Assembly: GCA_900543305.1 (NCBI GenBank) | Contig: UQQZ01000013.1 | Location: 1-41,496, forward strand | Length of the DNA stretch: 41,496 bases | Origin: an uncultured Oscillospiraceae bacterium | Lineage (GTDB): Bacteria; Bacillota; Clostridia; Oscillospirales; Acutalibacteraceae | Reading direction: 5' to 3' | In this document: positions 1 to 7,661 of the stretch, one piece after another | Layout: every line of letters starts with the position of its first letter | Numbering within the stretch: position 1 is the first letter of the stretch | Program-made: the position numbers and the translations under genes | Notes under the pieces: generated by a model | Seen by the model: only the letters and a program-made list of their open reading frames with translations | Databases searched by the model: none | Told to the model about the DNA's origin: nothing

Positions 1-93
1 GTCCATTTCCTCCACAGAAGCAAAGGGACGGTTTTCGTACCGGAGGATGTTTTCGTCCCCAAAATGGGTGTCCGCCAGAAAAAAGAGACTCAC
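1..93 (-). CDS. Metallophosphoesterase, N-terminal 31 codons only (runs off the window)
   Basis: Reading the minus strand from a GTG at 93 gives 31 residues beginning VSLFFLADTHFGDENILRYE, the start of a calcineurin-like phosphoesterase; the D-x-H metal motif (DTH) is visible. The known DTHFGHENI family has the same opening. The GTG lies inside the stop of the upstream gene (overlap GTGA at 93-90), so it is probably translated by coupling to the 90-899 phosphoesterase and belongs to the opp transcript. The rest of the protein, including the other metal ligands, lies outside the window, so substrate cannot be judged. Confidence 0.75.
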   Translation of the reverse strand, partial: MSLFFLADTHFGDENILRYENRPFASVEEMD

Positions 94-899
94 AGTTCCA
101 GCACCTCCGCGGCTTTTTCGATTTGCTCCCGGCAGGTTTCCCCGTCCTGGGGCCGCCATTCGGTGTGGTAATTCAGGCACCGGCAGGCCCAATGGATGCC
201 GTCCCGGTCAAAGCTTCTCCGATAGTGGACGTGGCCGCACACCGCCAGCTCCACCGGATACCGGCGATACAGTTCCCCCAGCTTTCGGGTGCCCAGAAAG
301 GCGTTGAAGTAGGACCAGTTTCCCTGCTCCGCAGGCACGGTAAAGTCCTTCACCGGCAGCATGTGGGGGACCACCGCCAACCGCTTTCCCGGATAGGCCG
401 CCATCCGGGCTTCCAGCCGGGAAAGCATCCACTGACTCCGCCCCAGGTTGTCCCGGGTCCACACATTGCGCAGGGAGTCCTGCCAGGTCCGCCCCGCCAG
501 AGACATTTTCTCAAATTCCTCCAGACTGTACCGGCCGCTGCCAAAGGAATAGTCATACCAGCCCACATCCCCCAGAAACACCCAGTCCCCCAATACCGCG
601 TCCCGGCCGCACAAACAGTGCTCGTCCTGGCAGTACCGGTCATAAAGGGCAGGGGTCAGGTCCGGCTGGTCTTTGGGTGCCCACAGGTCGTGGTTCCCCG
701 GCACAAACAGCACCCGGGCCCCGGACTGCTGCTGGATCTCCTCCAGGGCGTCCAGGGTTTCCTGCTGCTTTTCGCTGACGTCCCCGGCAATCACCGCCAG
801 ATGGGCTCCCTGATCTTTCACAAACTGGGAAAAATCCTTTACCACAGGGTACTCCCGGTTGATATCCACATGGAGGTCGGACAACAGAACTACTTTCAT
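90..899 (-). CDS. Metallophosphoesterase (calcineurin-like)
   Basis: This 269-residue protein has all the metal motifs of the calcineurin-like phosphoesterase fold: SDLHVD near residue 7 (D-x-H), AGDV near 39, GNHD near 68 and CGHVHY near 221. There is no signal peptide or membrane segment, so it should be cytoplasmic and hydrolyse a phosphoester with a two-metal centre; the substrate cannot be read from sequence. Its ATG at 899 overlaps the stop of the upstream oppF-like gene (ATGA, 899-896), and its own stop overlaps the GTG of a second phosphoesterase. Both are therefore probably the last members of the peptide-transporter operon. Confidence 0.88.
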   Translation of the reverse strand: MKVVLLSDLHVDINREYPVVKDFSQFVKDQGAHLAVIAGDVSEKQQETLDALEEIQQQSGARVLFVPGNHDLWAPKDQPDLTPALYDRYCQDEHCLCGRDAVLGDWVFLGDVGWYDYSFGSGRYSLEEFEKMSLAGRTWQDSLRNVWTRDNLGRSQWMLSRLEARMAAYPGKRLAVVPHMLPVKDFTVPAEQGNWSYFNAFLGTRKLGELYRRYPVELAVCGHVHYRRSFDRDGIHWACRCLNYHTEWRPQDGETCREQIEKAAEVLEL

Positions 900-1909
900 C
901 GGGCATTCTCCTTTTCCGCAAAGCTCAGTTCTTCCACCGGCCGCAAACCGGTGCGCTCTTCCACCCGGTGGCAGGCGCAGAACCTGCCTCCCTCAAATTC
1001 CCGGAGCCTGGGTTTTTCCAGCTTGCACCGGTCAGTGCAGGCAAAGCACCGGGTGTGGAAGGGGCAGCCCACCGGAGGATGGGCGGGGCTGGGCAGATCC
1101 CCGGATAGGATAATCCTCTCTCCCTCCCCCTCCATGGAGGCGGAGAACAGGGCTTCCGTATAGGGGTGGAGAGGGTTCCGGGACAGCGTATCTCCGTCCC
1201 CCAGCTCCACCAGATTGCCCAGGTACATGACCCCAATCCGGTCGGACATATAGGAAACCACGTTTAAATCGTGGGAGATAAACAGGTAGGTCAGGCCATA
1301 GCTCTTCCGCAGGTCCAGCAGCAGGTTCAGCACCTGAGCCTGGACCGAAACATCCAGGGCCGACACAGGCTCGTCGCAGACCATGAACTCCGGGTCCAGA
1401 ATGAGAGCGATGGCAATGGCCACCCGCTGCCGCTGGCCCCCGGACAGCTCGTTGGGCCACCGGGTCCGGTAGCTGTCGTCCAGGCCCACGGCCCGGAGCA
1501 CCTGGCTCACCTTTTCGTCCCGTTCCTGCCGGGTCTTGCCGATGCCGTGAATCTTTAAGGGTTCCTCCACCAGCCAGCCGATGGTCTTGTTGGGATCGAT
1601 GGAGGAGTAGGGATCCTGGAAGACAATCTGCATCTTCCGGCACAGTTCCTTCCGCTCCCCACGGCTGGGATGGGTCACGTCCTGGCCGTGGAACAGCACC
1701 TGGCCGGAGGTAGGTTCCAGAAGACGCACCAGCATCTGGCCCAAGGTGGATTTACCGCAGCCCGATTCCCCCACCAGACCGAACACCTCCCCCTTCCGGA
1801 TGTCCAGATCCAGGGCGTGTACTGCCAGGATCCTGTCCTTGCCCTGGCGGAATTCCTTGGTAAGCCCCTGAATTTCCAGCAAGGGGGCTTGTCTCTCTGT
1901 TGCGCTCAC
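896..1909 (-). CDS. oppF: Peptide ABC transporter ATP-binding protein (OppF/DppF type)
   Basis: This 337-residue ATPase of a peptide importer has Walker A GESGCGKS, signature LSGGQRQR, Walker B VCDEPVSALD and a switch histidine in LFISHDLNVV. The C-terminal oligopeptide-transporter extension carries a cysteine cluster (CPFHTRCFACTDRC). I start it at the GTG at 1909, which overlaps the stop of oppD (GTGA, 1909-1906). An upstream ATG at 1939 would add ten residues but lies inside oppD. It should pair with OppD as the cytoplasmic engine of the OppB/OppC channel. Opp versus Dpp substrate range is not resolvable. Confidence 0.93.
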   Translation of the reverse strand: MSATERQAPLLEIQGLTKEFRQGKDRILAVHALDLDIRKGEVFGLVGESGCGKSTLGQMLVRLLEPTSGQVLFHGQDVTHPSRGERKELCRKMQIVFQDPYSSIDPNKTIGWLVEEPLKIHGIGKTRQERDEKVSQVLRAVGLDDSYRTRWPNELSGGQRQRVAIAIALILDPEFMVCDEPVSALDVSVQAQVLNLLLDLRKSYGLTYLFISHDLNVVSYMSDRIGVMYLGNLVELGDGDTLSRNPLHPYTEALFSASMEGEGERIILSGDLPSPAHPPVGCPFHTRCFACTDRCKLEKPRLREFEGGRFCACHRVEERTGLRPVEELSFAEKENAR

Positions 1910-2886
1910 AGTCCCAATTCCTCCTTCGCATCCACGCACATGGCCATATGGCCCTTATGGGACACCACCGGCGGCGTCTCCTGATGGCAAATCTCCCGCC
2001 GCCGGCTGCACCGGTTGTAGAAGGGGCAGCCCTGTTCGGGCCGGTCCTCCAGGGCAGGCACCGCGCCCGGAATGGAGGAAAGCCGTTGACCCCGCTTTTC
2101 CAGGGAGGGAATGGAGGCGATCAGCCCCTTGGTGTAGGGGTGCAGGGGATGGGCCAGCACCTCCTGGGTGGCGCCGCTTTCCACCACCCGTCCTGCGTAC
2201 ATGATATACACCCGGCTGCACATCCGGCGGATCACCCCCAGGTCGTGGGAGATCAGCAGCACCGCCGTGCCCATTTCCCGGTTCATCTTCCGGATCAGCT
2301 CCATGATCTGGGCCTGGATGGTCACGTCCAGGGCGGTGGTGGGTTCGTCGGCAATGAGCAGCTCCGGCTGGTTCACCAGGGCCATGGCAATCATCACCCG
2401 CTGGCGCATGCCTCCGGACAGCCGGTGGGGATATTCGTTGTAGATCCGCTCCACGTCCGGCAGGCCCACCTGTTTCATCACCTGGAGGGCCCTGGTCCGG
2501 GCTTCCTCCTTGTCGGCCCCATGAATCCGGGCGTTTTCGGCAATCTGCTTGCCCACCTTCATCAGGGGATTCAGAGCGGTCATAGGTTCCTGGAAGATCA
2601 TGGCGATATTCCGGCCCCGGTATTGGTTCCACTGGTCCTGGGTGAGCCCCCGAAGCTCCGACCCGTCAAAGAGGATCTTTCCCTGGGGAATGCTGGCGTT
2701 TCCCGGCTGCAGGCCAATGGCGGTCAGGGCGGTCATGGTCTTGCCGCAGCCCGATTCCCCCACCAAAGCCACCATCTCTCCGGGCTCCACCCGCACACTG
2801 GCGTCCTGGACCGCATGACAGGTTTTGTTCAACTGGAAATCCACAGTCAAGCTCTCAATGGAAAGCACAGGCGTTTTATCTGCCAT
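1906..2886 (-). CDS. oppD: Peptide ABC transporter ATP-binding protein (OppD/DppD type)
   Basis: This 326-residue ATPase has Walker A GESGCGKT (residues 43-50), signature LSGGMRQR, Walker B LLIADEPTTALD and the switch motif LLISHDLG. The C-terminal oligopeptide-transporter tail contains CPFYNRC and REIC, cysteines that in some relatives bind an Fe-S cluster. It overlaps the end of the permease gene oppC by 11 bases and the start of oppF by 4, so the four genes are tightly coupled. The length is normal for OppD/DppD. It energises uptake of short peptides delivered by the lipoprotein encoded at 4812-6383. Confidence 0.94.
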   Translation of the reverse strand: MADKTPVLSIESLTVDFQLNKTCHAVQDASVRVEPGEMVALVGESGCGKTMTALTAIGLQPGNASIPQGKILFDGSELRGLTQDQWNQYRGRNIAMIFQEPMTALNPLMKVGKQIAENARIHGADKEEARTRALQVMKQVGLPDVERIYNEYPHRLSGGMRQRVMIAMALVNQPELLIADEPTTALDVTIQAQIMELIRKMNREMGTAVLLISHDLGVIRRMCSRVYIMYAGRVVESGATQEVLAHPLHPYTKGLIASIPSLEKRGQRLSSIPGAVPALEDRPEQGCPFYNRCSRRREICHQETPPVVSHKGHMAMCVDAKEELGL

Positions 2887-3712
2887 GTTGGGTCACCTCC
2901 TGAAGGGCGTCGCCGATGAGATTGAATCCCATCACCAGCAGAGTGATGGCCGCGGCGGGAACCAGCACATACCAGCCCGCCTGGAGAATTTCCCCCTGGG
3001 CCTCGCTGAGCATTTTTCCGAAGCTGGGGGTGGGCGGCTGGATGCCCAAACCCAGGTAGGAAAGTCCCGCCTCGCTCATCACCGCCCCGGCAAATCCCAG
3101 GGAGCTGGTGACGATCAATTCCGGTACGATGTTGGGCAGGATATGACGGAAGATGATCAGTCCGTCCCCGGCTCCCCGGGACCGGGCAGCCTTGATAAAC
3201 TCCGCGTCCCGGTATTTGATAAAGCCGCTGCGGGTGATTCTGGCAAACCGGGGAATGGACATGACCCCCAGGGCCAAAATCAGGTTTTGCAGGCTGTTTC
3301 CGAACACGGCGATGAGCATCAGGGCCAGCAGAATGCCGGGGAACGCCATCTGGGTATCGATGAGCTTCATGATCACCTCGTCGATTTTCCCGCCGTAGTA
3401 GCCGGCCAAGGCTCCCACCAGGCCTCCCACCACCAGCCCGAAGGCCACAGTCAAGGCCCCCACCAGGAAGGAAACCCGGGTTCCTTCCATAATGCGGCTC
3501 AAAATATCCCGGCCAAACTGATCAGTGCCCAACAGGTGCTCCCCGGAGAAGAATTCCAGGGAATGCTCGGTGTCCATGGCGTTGGGATCGTAGGGCATGT
3601 AGAAAAAGCCCACCACCATGATGAGCACCATCAGGGCGATCATGGCCGCGCCGATGATAAAATTTTTGTTGCCAAGGCATTTCTTAAATACGGTACTGAC
3701 ACGCAAATCCAA
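2876..3712 (-). CDS. oppC: Peptide ABC transporter permease (OppC/DppC type)
   Basis: This 278-residue inner-membrane permease begins with the OppC N-terminal segment and one helix (about 20-40), then HLLGTDQFGRDILSR and five further helices. The cytoplasmic EAA coupling loop (FIKAARSRGAGDGLIIFRHI) contacts the ATPases. The start codon appears to be TTG at 3712, because no ATG lies in frame before the first helix; a purine-rich site sits just upstream. It follows oppB after 12 bases and overlaps oppD by 11. A rare start codon may lower its translation relative to neighbours, but that is inference. Confidence 0.92.
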   Translation of the reverse strand: MDLRVSTVFKKCLGNKNFIIGAAMIALMVLIMVVGFFYMPYDPNAMDTEHSLEFFSGEHLLGTDQFGRDILSRIMEGTRVSFLVGALTVAFGLVVGGLVGALAGYYGGKIDEVIMKLIDTQMAFPGILLALMLIAVFGNSLQNLILALGVMSIPRFARITRSGFIKYRDAEFIKAARSRGAGDGLIIFRHILPNIVPELIVTSSLGFAGAVMSEAGLSYLGLGIQPPTPSFGKMLSEAQGEILQAGWYVLVPAAAITLLVMGFNLIGDALQEVTQHGR

Positions 3713-3724
3713 TTTCCCCCTCTC

Positions 3725-4666
3725 TTATTTCAGCCGGATCCGGGGATCCACCACGGAATAGAGCAGGTCCACCAGGAAGTTGCACACCACCACAATGATG
3801 GCCAGATACAGCACCAATCCCTGGATCAGGGGAAGATCCCGGGAGTTGATGGAGGTGGACACCAGTTTGCCGATGCCCGGCAGGGAGAACACATTTTCAA
3901 TGATGATGCTGCCTCCCAGCACGTCGGTGATGATCATGCCGAAAATGGTCAAAACGGGAATCAGGGAATTGCGCAGCACATGGCCCCGGAGAATTTTCGG
4001 GGAGGGAACCCCTTTGCTCTGGGCGGTTTTCACATAGTCCTGGCGCTCCTGCTGGGTGACGCTGACCTTCACATAGCGGATCAGCACCGCGGAAGAGCCG
4101 AAGGCGATGGCCACCGAGGGCAGCACCAGGCTTCTCAGGCAAGCCACCGGATCTTGGGAAAAGGGCGTGTAGCCCATGGAGGGAAGCCAGCCCAGCTGGA
4201 CGGAGAAGATGTTGATCAGCAGCACCGAAAAGCAGAAGGCCGGCACAGAAAGTCCCAGCTGGGACAGCAGGGACACGGGCACCGCATAGGGACGCTTGCT
4301 GTGGTGGGCCAGCCAAATGCCCACAGGGATCCCCACCAGCGCGGTGAGCACCAGGGAAAACACCGCCAGCTGAACGGTGACTCCCAAAGCGTTGCCGATC
4401 AAGTCCGCCACTGGCTGGTGGTACCGGTAGGAAGTGCCCAGATCACCCCGAAGCAATCCCCCCACCCATTCCAGAAACCGGATGGGAATGGGCTTATCCA
4501 AGCCCATGGACTGGTGCAGCTGCTCAATTTGCAGCGGATCCGCGTCCACTCCCAGGATCACCAGGGCAGGGTCCCCCGGAAGAATCTGGAACACCGCAAA
4601 GGTGAGAATGGACACCAGAAACAAAGTGACGAGAAAACCTGCCACCTTTCGGATATAATAGGCCAT
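3725..4666 (-). CDS. oppB: Peptide ABC transporter permease (OppB/DppB type)
   Basis: This 313-residue permease has the OppB features: N-terminal helix AYYIRKVAGFLVTLFLVSIL, the ILPGDPALVILG segment, further helices, an EAA loop (YVKTAQSKGVPSPKILRGHV) and the C-terminal VDLLYSVVDPRIR ending typical of DppB/OppB. I use the ATG at 4666 because AAAGGAAAG lies 7-8 bases upstream; an in-frame ATG at 4699 has no such support. It forms the channel with OppC. It follows oppA after 145 bases that contain a strong stem-loop. Confidence 0.93.
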   Translation of the reverse strand: MAYYIRKVAGFLVTLFLVSILTFAVFQILPGDPALVILGVDADPLQIEQLHQSMGLDKPIPIRFLEWVGGLLRGDLGTSYRYHQPVADLIGNALGVTVQLAVFSLVLTALVGIPVGIWLAHHSKRPYAVPVSLLSQLGLSVPAFCFSVLLINIFSVQLGWLPSMGYTPFSQDPVACLRSLVLPSVAIAFGSSAVLIRYVKVSVTQQERQDYVKTAQSKGVPSPKILRGHVLRNSLIPVLTIFGMIITDVLGGSIIIENVFSLPGIGKLVSTSINSRDLPLIQGLVLYLAIIVVVCNFLVDLLYSVVDPRIRLK

Positions 4667-4724
4667 ACGCGATTCTTTCCTTTCCCAGCGGGGCCGCACC
4701 CACGGTCCGCTTTCCCAAATGGAA

Positions 4725-4755
4725 GGGCCGCCCGGGCGCCTGCCCGGCGCGGCCC
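4725..4755 (-). other. Stem-loop between oppA and oppB
   Basis: On the minus strand, GGGCCGC at 4755-4749 pairs with 4731-4725 and CCGGGC at 4747-4742 pairs with 4737-4732, with one bulged base and a four-base loop. No U-run follows, so it is not an ordinary terminator. Such hairpins after a binding-protein gene commonly stabilise upstream mRNA or reduce read-through, so the binding protein is made in excess over the permeases. That role is inferred from position. Confidence 0.6.
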
Positions 4756-4811
4756 CTGTTGTGCCTGGCGCTGCAGCGTTCCCCCCTATTCCGGGGATTC
4801 TCCAACCCTTG

Positions 4812-6383
4812 TTACTCTTCGTAATAGAGCTTGCTGAAATCCAGGAAGCCTACGGGATAGAAGGTGTAGCCCTTCAGGTCTTTCCGGCAGGCCACCACCA
4901 GGTTGGGGTCGCAGATATACACGCCCACCGCCTGCTCCACCAGGATTTCCTGGCAGCGCTTGTAATTGTCAATACGGGTCTGTTCGTCCATCTCGGTGAC
5001 GGAATCCTGAATCAGCTTGTCATACTCCTCATTGGAGAAGTGATAGAAGTTCCGGGCGTAGGAGCTTTCGAACCGGCCCAGCACCGCGTTGGGATCCAGT
5101 TTGCCGGTCAGGCCGATGATGGTTGCCTCATAGTTGGCGTTGGCGTACACGTCTTCCAGCCAGCTGGCCCATTCCACCGGTTCAATGTTCATGGTGATGC
5201 CGATCTGCTGGAGCTGCTGGGCAATGATCTGGGCGGTGTCGATGTGGGCCTGATAGTTGGCGGGCACCTTCACGGTGAAGGAGAACCCGTCTCCGTATCC
5301 GGCCTCTTCCAGCAGTTCCTTGGCCTTGGTCACGTCCGTATCGTAGGAGCCTTCCAGCTGGTCGTTGTAGTAAAGCTCCATGACAGGGCTGAAGTTGGTG
5401 TACAGCTTGGTGGCGTATCCCCCAAACACGCTCTGAATGATCTGATCCTTGTCCACGCAGTAGTTGATAGCTTGACGAACCTGAAGATTGTCAAAGGGAG
5501 CCACCGCGTTGTTCAGGGCGAAAATCTGCACCATGTTCTGGGGAGAATTGTAAATGTCAAACTGGCTTTCCAGCACCTGGGCGTCGTCAGCGTCAATGGA
5601 GGCCACGTCCAGCTGGCCGGATTGGAGGGCGGATACCACCGCGGCGGTGTCGGTCATGATATAGATCTCCGCCCGGTCAATCTGGGGCATCCGGCTCTCG
5701 TCGTAGTAGTCGGCATACTTTTCCAGCACCACCCGCTGGGAAGGAGTGTACTCCACAAACTGGAAGGGGCCGGTGCCCACCGGATGGGTGGCCTGATCCT
5801 CATAGCCTTCCGGCAGAATGGGATCGATATTCACAGACAGGAAGGAGGCAGAGGGGGCGGACAGATGCACCACAAAGGTGTAATCGTCCGGCGCCTCCAC
5901 GCTTTCCACTATTTCGTAATCAGAGGAAAGGGGATCGCTTCCATCCAGACCTGCCAGGGCGTTGTAGGAATAGAGCACGTCCGCGGAGGTGAAGGCCTTT
6001 CCGTTGTGGAAGGTCACACCCTGCTGGAGATGGAAAGTATAGGTCATGCCATCCTCGGAGATGTCCCAGCTCTCCGCCAGGCCGGGAATAATCTCTCCGG
6101 CCTCGTCATAGAGGCACAGGCCTTCAAACACGTTATGGAAGATGGCATCCGTATCGGTGGCGGCAGACTGCCAGGGATCCAGGCTGTCAGGCTCGGAACC
6201 GATGTTGATGCGCACCACTTTTTCCTCCCCGTCTCCGGAGGTCTGTCCCTGAGAGGAGGTGGATGCACTGGCGTCGGAAGTCTGGGAAGTAGAGGAGGTC
6301 TCAGTTTCATGGGTCCCGCAGCCGGCAAAGGCGGTCACAAGCACGGCCAAAGCCAACACCAGGCTTACGATTCGTTTCTGCAT
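4812..6383 (-). CDS. oppA: Peptide-binding lipoprotein of the ABC transporter (SBP family 5)
   Basis: This 523-residue extracytoplasmic solute-binding protein has a lipoprotein signal (KR, hydrophobic core, FAGC with lipidated Cys22) and then a Ser/Thr-rich linker to about residue 50. The family-5 body starts with VVRINIGSEPDSLDPW and includes GLAESWDISEDGMTYTFHLQ. It should be anchored to the outer face of the membrane and deliver peptides to OppB/OppC. The ATG at 6383 has AAAGGAG about 8 bases upstream. It is the first transporter gene and follows the HAD hydrolase gene after 85 bases, in which I see no convincing separate promoter. Confidence 0.94.
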   Translation of the reverse strand: MQKRIVSLVLALAVLVTAFAGCGTHETETSSTSQTSDASASTSSQGQTSGDGEEKVVRINIGSEPDSLDPWQSAATDTDAIFHNVFEGLCLYDEAGEIIPGLAESWDISEDGMTYTFHLQQGVTFHNGKAFTSADVLYSYNALAGLDGSDPLSSDYEIVESVEAPDDYTFVVHLSAPSASFLSVNIDPILPEGYEDQATHPVGTGPFQFVEYTPSQRVVLEKYADYYDESRMPQIDRAEIYIMTDTAAVVSALQSGQLDVASIDADDAQVLESQFDIYNSPQNMVQIFALNNAVAPFDNLQVRQAINYCVDKDQIIQSVFGGYATKLYTNFSPVMELYYNDQLEGSYDTDVTKAKELLEEAGYGDGFSFTVKVPANYQAHIDTAQIIAQQLQQIGITMNIEPVEWASWLEDVYANANYEATIIGLTGKLDPNAVLGRFESSYARNFYHFSNEEYDKLIQDSVTEMDEQTRIDNYKRCQEILVEQAVGVYICDPNLVVACRKDLKGYTFYPVGFLDFSKLYYEE

Positions 6384-6468
6384 GGTCGTTTTCTCCTTTC
6401 ACACAATGGCTCGGATTCTCTTTCTTCATCAAAGGCTTGGTCCCGGGCAAAAAATGCCACGGTTTATT

Positions 6469-7176
6469 CTATGGTTCCGCCCGGCGGTTCAGGGCTTCCA
6501 ACACTCCCGCAACCCCTCGGATATCGGGCACGCACCAGGGAAGATCCAACTCTTCAATCCCCAGCCGTCCGGGCGGGTTCAGAATGCAGAAGGGCATTCC
6601 CACCTGGGAAGCACCCACACCGTCGTCGTAGTAGTTATCCCCTACATACAAACATTCTTCCCCAGTTGCTCCGGAAAGCTCCAGGGCTTTTTCAAAGATG
6701 CGCCGGCAGGGCTTTTCCACTCCCACCTCGCTGGAGATGACAATGGGATCCAGCAGCTGGGTCAAACCGTTTTCCTCCAGCACTTTCCGGCAGGAGGGAT
6801 CCCAGTTGGAAATGAGCCCCACCTCCAGGCCCCGGCTTTTCAGGTCTCGGAGCACTTGCCCGGTAAAGGGAAAGGCGGTCCAGTGAGCCGGCCGCCGGTG
6901 TTCCACCGTCAGGCGGAACAAATCCTGGGCCAGTTCCGGCACTCCCAATTCCCCGGCCACCCGGCCCAGGAATTCCCGGAGCACCTCCGGGCTGTTCTGT
7001 CCCAGGGCCCCTTGGCGCTCCCGCATAAAATACTTGTTCGCCAGATGGTAAGCTCTCTGGGCATCCTCCAGGGAAATGATCTTGCCCAGCTGGCCCAGAT
7101 GAGCCACATATCCGGAAGGCACGTCGCTTTCCACCAGGGTTAAGCCCAAATCAAAAAATACACGTCGGATCATCAT
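6469..7176 (-). CDS. HAD-superfamily hydrolase
   Basis: This 235-residue HAD phosphatase-like protein has motif I FFDLGLTLV (nucleophile Asp9), motif II ISNWD (Ser123), motif III Lys155 in VGVEKP and motif IV GDNYYDD (Asp180, 184, 185). An alpha-helical cap lies between motifs I and II. The acid/base Asp that normally sits two residues after the nucleophile is Gly11. FDLGN-type proteins such as YihX share this, so it may still be active. AGGAG lies 9 bases before the ATG at 7176. It precedes oppA on the same strand and may be co-transcribed. Substrate unknown. Confidence 0.9.
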   Translation of the reverse strand: MMIRRVFFDLGLTLVESDVPSGYVAHLGQLGKIISLEDAQRAYHLANKYFMRERQGALGQNSPEVLREFLGRVAGELGVPELAQDLFRLTVEHRRPAHWTAFPFTGQVLRDLKSRGLEVGLISNWDPSCRKVLEENGLTQLLDPIVISSEVGVEKPCRRIFEKALELSGATGEECLYVGDNYYDDGVGASQVGMPFCILNPPGRLGIEELDLPWCVPDIRGVAGVLEALNRRAEP

Positions 7177-7266
7177 TCTGTACGTCTCCTGTTTTTTGGA
7201 TAACCATCGGGTATTATAAGAGCGCTTTGTTCTGGGATAAAGCAGGATCTCTTGAAATCTGCGTTA

Positions 7267-7294
7267 ATTATAACACACAAAGTAATAGTTGTGT
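7267..7294 (-). promoter_or_regulatory. Candidate promoter -10 with adjacent palindrome, HAD/opp direction
   Basis: The minus strand reads TATAAT at 7272-7267. Directly upstream is an inverted repeat, ACACAA (7275-7280) and TTGTGT (7289-7294) separated by eight bases, covering the spacer of the presumed promoter. A possible -35 (TTTACA) lies about 19 bases upstream. This could be an operator for the HAD-opp transcript, but the arms are short and the region is AT-rich. Confidence 0.35.
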
Positions 7295-7410
7295 AAAGGA
7301 ACTTTGCCTCTTTTCGACCCATTGTTAAGTTTTCTCCGGGCCCTTTTTCCCTTCTTTTTTCTATCCCCACCGGCCCGTTCCCTTTTTTTGAAAAATTTTT
7401 CAAAATCCCG

Positions 7411-7439
7411 TTGACAATTCCCAGGCTCAATGCTATAAT
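7411..7439 (+). promoter_or_regulatory. Near-consensus SigA promoter of tRNA-Leu
   Basis: TTGACA at 7411-7416, a 17-base spacer and TATAAT at 7434-7439 match the housekeeping consensus exactly, and TG at 7431-7432 adds an extended -10. Transcription should start near 7446, about 36 bases before the tRNA. It is one of the strongest-looking promoters in the window, as expected for a stable RNA gene. Confidence 0.9.
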
Positions 7440-7481
7440 AGTTGAGCGTCAGGACGAGAGCCTGACTCAAGTGAATCAAAT

Positions 7482-7568
7482 GCAGGTGTGGCGGAATTGG
7501 CAGACGCGTATGGTTCAGGTCCATATGAGCGCAAGTTCATGCAGGTTCAAGTCCTGTCACCTGCACCA
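7482..7568 (+). tRNA. tRNA-Leu, anticodon CAG, CCA encoded
   Basis: The 87-base sequence folds as a class II tRNA. The acceptor GCAGGTG pairs with CACCTGC followed by A and encoded CCA. The anticodon stem TATGG/CCATA encloses loop TTCAGGT with CAG at 7516-7518, and a long variable arm (AGC-GCAA-GTT) typical of leucine tRNA precedes the TTCAAGT T loop. It decodes CUG, a frequent leucine codon in this GC-rich genome. Confidence 0.95.
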
Positions 7569-7604
7569 GGAGTTCATTCGTTTGAATGGACTCCTTTTTC
7601 TTTT
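7569..7604 (+). terminator. Intrinsic terminator of tRNA-Leu
   Basis: GGAGTTCATTC (7569-7579) pairs with GAATGGACTCC (7584-7594) around a GTTT loop, an 11-bp stem with one G-U pair, followed by TTTTTCTTTT. It starts directly after the CCA end. The GTPase gene begins 57 bases further on, so read-through here may decide how much of it is transcribed. Confidence 0.9.
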
Positions 7605-7661
7605 CCCGGAGGGCGGCCTTCGGGACTCTCTCAAGAACACATAAGGAAGGATACGAACGGG

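Larger units (their letters stand above)
7177..7481. other. Divergent intergenic region between the HAD gene and tRNA-Leu
   Basis: No convincing gene is present. The HAD-side half is AT-rich with two TATAAT-like boxes on the minus strand (7267-7272 and about 7218-7223) and a palindrome. The right half holds the near-consensus tRNA promoter. Between that promoter and the tRNA, TTGA at 7442-7445 pairs with TCAA at 7467-7470 and GTCAGG at 7448-7453 pairs with CCTGAC at 7461-7466, a leader stem with a two-base bulge that is probably removed by tRNA 5' processing. Confidence 0.6.

Noticed and set aside
2825..4837. Long 670-codon open frame on the plus strand
   Set aside because: It is antisense to oppC/oppB, rich in His/Gln/Gly as expected from reverse reading of GC-rich genes, and matches no family.
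7488..7661. N-terminal extension of the GTPase open frame through the tRNA gene
   Set aside because: The extension is the translated tRNA and terminator; the ATG at 7662 has a ribosome site and starts the conserved GTPase.
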